A DNA stretch of 54,748 nucleotides from Lelliottia nimipressuralis. Its GTDB lineage: Bacteria; Pseudomonadota; Gammaproteobacteria; Enterobacterales; Enterobacteriaceae. The DNA is taken from positions 1-54,748 of the forward strand of contig NZ_SDDX01000003.1 of assembly GCF_004115925.1 (NCBI RefSeq), given 5' to 3'. Shown piece by piece: positions 52,822-54,748 of the stretch. Position 1 is the first letter of the stretch; each line of letters begins with the position of its first letter. The position numbers and the translations under genes are program-made. Below the pieces are notes generated by a model. It made no database searches and was not told the origin of the DNA. It saw only the letters and a list, made by a program, of their open reading frames with translations.

Positions 52822-53136
52822 CTATGCCACCAGCTCCGGCATATGCTTAAGTACAAACTCCAGCACTTTCTCACCGTCCAGTGAGGCAAACGGATAGCTT
52901 TCGATAACCGTGATCGGCTGGCCTTCACCAATCACTGCCCGTAATTCTTCAAGCTTATATTGAATATGCGGCGCGACCAGGAAGGCGTCAAAAGCCGGGG
53001 CGACGCTGGCGAAATTATCCAGCCCGACGGCGCTTATCAGCAGTTTCATTCCGCGCGCATCAGCAGCATGCTGCATTTTCCTGGCAAGCGACTGGGCGGT
53101 ATTGCCGAACAGACAACATATCAGTAACTTTTTCAT
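52822..53136 (-). CDS. Orphan PTS EIIB component, lactose/cellobiose type
   Basis: 104 residues from ATG 53136 (MKKLLICCLFGNTAQSLARK) with GAGGA upstream. Rossmann-like EIIB of the lactose/chitobiose class: the N-terminal strand is followed by Cys residues in the place of the phosphorylated Cys (CSAGMST in ChbB). The loop LFGNTAQ is unusual. No EIIA or EIIC gene is next to it, so it either works with a distant permease or has a regulatory role. Confidence 0.8.
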   Translation of the reverse strand: MKKLLICCLFGNTAQSLARKMQHAADARGMKLLISAVGLDNFASVAPAFDAFLVAPHIQYKLEELRAVIGEGQPITVIESYPFASLDGEKVLEFVLKHMPELVA

Positions 53137-53240
53137 CAAATTATCCTCATGGAAACTGTGGATACAGTATTCTTCGCGATAAAAAGAAAATGAGAGCTAA
53201 CGCAACGTGTTGGTTGTTTTTTCATCGGCAATGCGAGGGA

Positions 53241-53266
53241 ACAACGTTCCCGGTGGGGAACGTTGT
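53241..53266. terminator. Hairpin after yedF
   Basis: ACAACGTTCCC / GGGAACGTTGT, 11-bp perfect stem, four-base loop, ten bases beyond the yedF stop. No T run on the yedF strand; possible Rho-independent-like or mRNA-stabilising element. Confidence 0.55.
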
Positions 53267-53276
53267 CAGGGGGGCG

Positions 53277-53510
53277 TTACTTCTGAATCAAATAGCGAAT
53301 GGTTGGGCCGTCCTGCTGAATATCTAACACGGTATAGCCGTGATTTTTGGCATCCAGCGGAATGTTATTGATCGACTGAGGACAATCGCTCACCACCTCC
53401 AGAATTTCCCCTTTCCTCAGTTGCGGCAGGGCTTCGAGGGTGGCGACGGCCGGGTACGGACAAGGTTCGCCAACCATATTGAGGCGATAATCAGGGACAA
53501 TTTGCGTCAT
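53277..53510 (-). CDS. yedF: TusA-like sulfurtransferase YedF
   Basis: 77 residues, nearly identical to E. coli YedF. SirA/TusA fold with the active-site Cys in MVGEPCPYPAVATLEALPQL, the CPxP motif that carries persulfide or selenium. Its ATG overlaps the stop of yedE (ATGA), so it is translated with the transporter. Proposed role in sulfur/selenium delivery. Confidence 0.95.
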   Translation of the reverse strand: MTQIVPDYRLNMVGEPCPYPAVATLEALPQLRKGEILEVVSDCPQSINNIPLDAKNHGYTVLDIQQDGPTIRYLIQK

Positions 53511-54718
53511 GCCACATTCTCCTGTGTTTCAGTGTTACGCGCGGTGCGACGAAAGAATCGTTTCTCCTGGGCGATAACCAGTAAAAAGGTGATTAACAGC
53601 AGGGCGTAGGTGACCAGCAGCCCGCCCAACGGACCAAAGGTGTTCAGCAGATTGACCTTATCCCAGCTAGTGGCGAGTGCAGGCGAGAGATCGTCCCAGT
53701 AATAGGCCAGAATAGTCGAGCCGATGACGTTACCGAGACCCACCCACCAGTAGTGCACCTGTCCTTCTACAGCACGGTACATCCAGCCGGTTTCGCATCC
53801 GCCCGCCAGCACAATACCGAAGCCAAACAGCAAACCGCCAATCACTGCATTCGGGCCGGCCCACATGATTTTTGGCTCCACTCCCAGCTGCACATAGCTG
53901 AAAATACCGATGGCGCTGACCGCCATCCCGGCAATGATCGCTTTTGCCATCATGGTACGCCCGGTGATCCACATATCGCGGAACGCCGAGGTAAAGCAGA
54001 TTTGCGCGCGCTCAATCAGCAGCCCAAAACCGACGCCAAATAGCATCGCCAGCCCCAGTTTTGGCTGATTAAATGCGGTACACAATGCCCACGCAATCAT
54101 CGCGAAAAAGACCAGCATCCCTAGACGGAAACGGCGCTTAGCCTGATCCGGTTTTTGCGTGAGCGGTGAGGCGGCGCTGACTTTGGTCATTTTGACCGGA
54201 ATGCGGAAGATGGGCAGCAGCGTAAAACGCGCGCCAAAGTAAGAACCGATGGCGGTCGCCACGGCGAAAAACCAGGCATGCAGGGAAAACTGAGGAATAC
54301 CCGTGAAGAAGGCCGCCAGGTTGCACCCCATCGCCAGACGCGCGCCAAACCCGGCGATAATCCCGCCCGCGATGGCCTGCGCAATACGAATACGGCTGCG
54401 GGGCATACGCAGTTTAACGTTATTGGCCCACAGCGCCGCCGCAAAACAGCCGCCAAACATCCCGATAATCATCATCCCGTCGATGCGGGTGAGCGGGGTG
54501 CCCTCAAGATGAATCAGCTTAAAATAACCCCACTCTTCGGCATGCACGCCCGCCAGCTGCAAAAGCTGTCCGCCCCAGCGGGTAAATTCACCCGTGACCG
54601 CCCAGAAGGTGCCGGTAATGCCAAAATAGTAGGTAGAGAGAATACCCGCAGCGATGACTGCAGGAACAGGGGACCAGAACTTAATCAGATAAGCCTGTTT
54701 GAAGTGTTGCCATGACAT
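53507..54718 (-). CDS. yedE: Selenium/thiosulfate transport protein YedE
   Basis: 403 residues (E. coli YedE/FdhT about 401). YeeE/YedE (TsuA) family with about nine to ten membrane helices and conserved Cys-containing segments MGCNLAAFFTGIPQ and LAGGCETGWMYR that pass sulfur species in TsuA. Complete: ATG at 54718 with a purine-rich upstream sequence. Pairs with YedF. In E. coli this pair is next to flagellar genes, so its place beside ompW is a rearrangement. Confidence 0.95.
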   Translation of the reverse strand: MSWQHFKQAYLIKFWSPVPAVIAAGILSTYYFGITGTFWAVTGEFTRWGGQLLQLAGVHAEEWGYFKLIHLEGTPLTRIDGMMIIGMFGGCFAAALWANNVKLRMPRSRIRIAQAIAGGIIAGFGARLAMGCNLAAFFTGIPQFSLHAWFFAVATAIGSYFGARFTLLPIFRIPVKMTKVSAASPLTQKPDQAKRRFRLGMLVFFAMIAWALCTAFNQPKLGLAMLFGVGFGLLIERAQICFTSAFRDMWITGRTMMAKAIIAGMAVSAIGIFSYVQLGVEPKIMWAGPNAVIGGLLFGFGIVLAGGCETGWMYRAVEGQVHYWWVGLGNVIGSTILAYYWDDLSPALATSWDKVNLLNTFGPLGGLLVTYALLLITFLLVIAQEKRFFRRTARNTETQENVA

Positions 54719-54748
54719 GTGTAAACCTCTGAACTCAGAAGGAGTATG

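Overview
The window is an Enterobacteriaceae chromosome segment. The Enterobacter/Lelliottia/Leclercia group is my best guess, from near-identity of many proteins to their E. coli counterparts plus non-E. coli neighbours. It holds the adhE - ychE - oppABCDF - yciU - clsA - yciY block on the left and the yciI - tonB - yciA - yciB - yciC - ompW block on the right. A complete P2/186-type prophage of about 33.5 kb lies between them.

Left chromosome (1-15233): adhE (minus strand); ychE; the oligopeptide ABC transporter oppABCDF with a long oppA leader and a hairpin between oppA and oppB; a voltage-gated K+ channel with a zinc ribbon; yciU; clsA; yciY; a 42-residue membrane peptide; an Exc2-like lipoprotein; leuE; and a lipoprotein that is essentially only the TolA C-terminal domain. 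Right chromosome (48717-54748): yciI, tonB with a Fur-like box, yciA, yciB, yciC, ompW, an orphan PTS EIIB, and yedF/yedE. The last two are found elsewhere in E. coli, so local order is rearranged.

Prophage (about 15234-48716): the order is canonical P2: int, C, cox, small early genes, B, A, cos, Q P (leftward), O N M L X, holin, endolysin, lysB/lysC, R S, V W J I H G, FI FII, E/E', T U D, ogr. A 19-bp near-repeat (17/19) at both ends is the candidate att core and coincides with the yciI terminator. Int arm-type TGTGGAC sequences lie just inside each end. A 19-bp cos match, the T6G frameshift site of E/E', the O protease triad, the A tyrosine pair and the embedded o-spanin are all intact, so the phage looks complete.

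The unusual content is three AT-rich cargo insertions, each at a place where P2 carries non-essential genes. (1) Between A and cos: a 1335-residue protein with a PD-(D/E)XK-type nuclease domain followed by a NACHT ATPase, a probable NLR-like antiphage protein. It replaces the end of gene A. (2) Between S and V: a 228-residue protein of unknown function on the opposite strand. (3) Between ogr and attR: three adjacent genes for divergent dCTP-deaminase/dUTPase-fold proteins. Only the third keeps the deaminase glutamate, and the second carries a C-terminal membrane anchor. I regard this trio as the best candidate for an undescribed system. A perfect (TCAC)14 tract follows it. The G-FI site, where P2 carries fun(Z), has no gene here.
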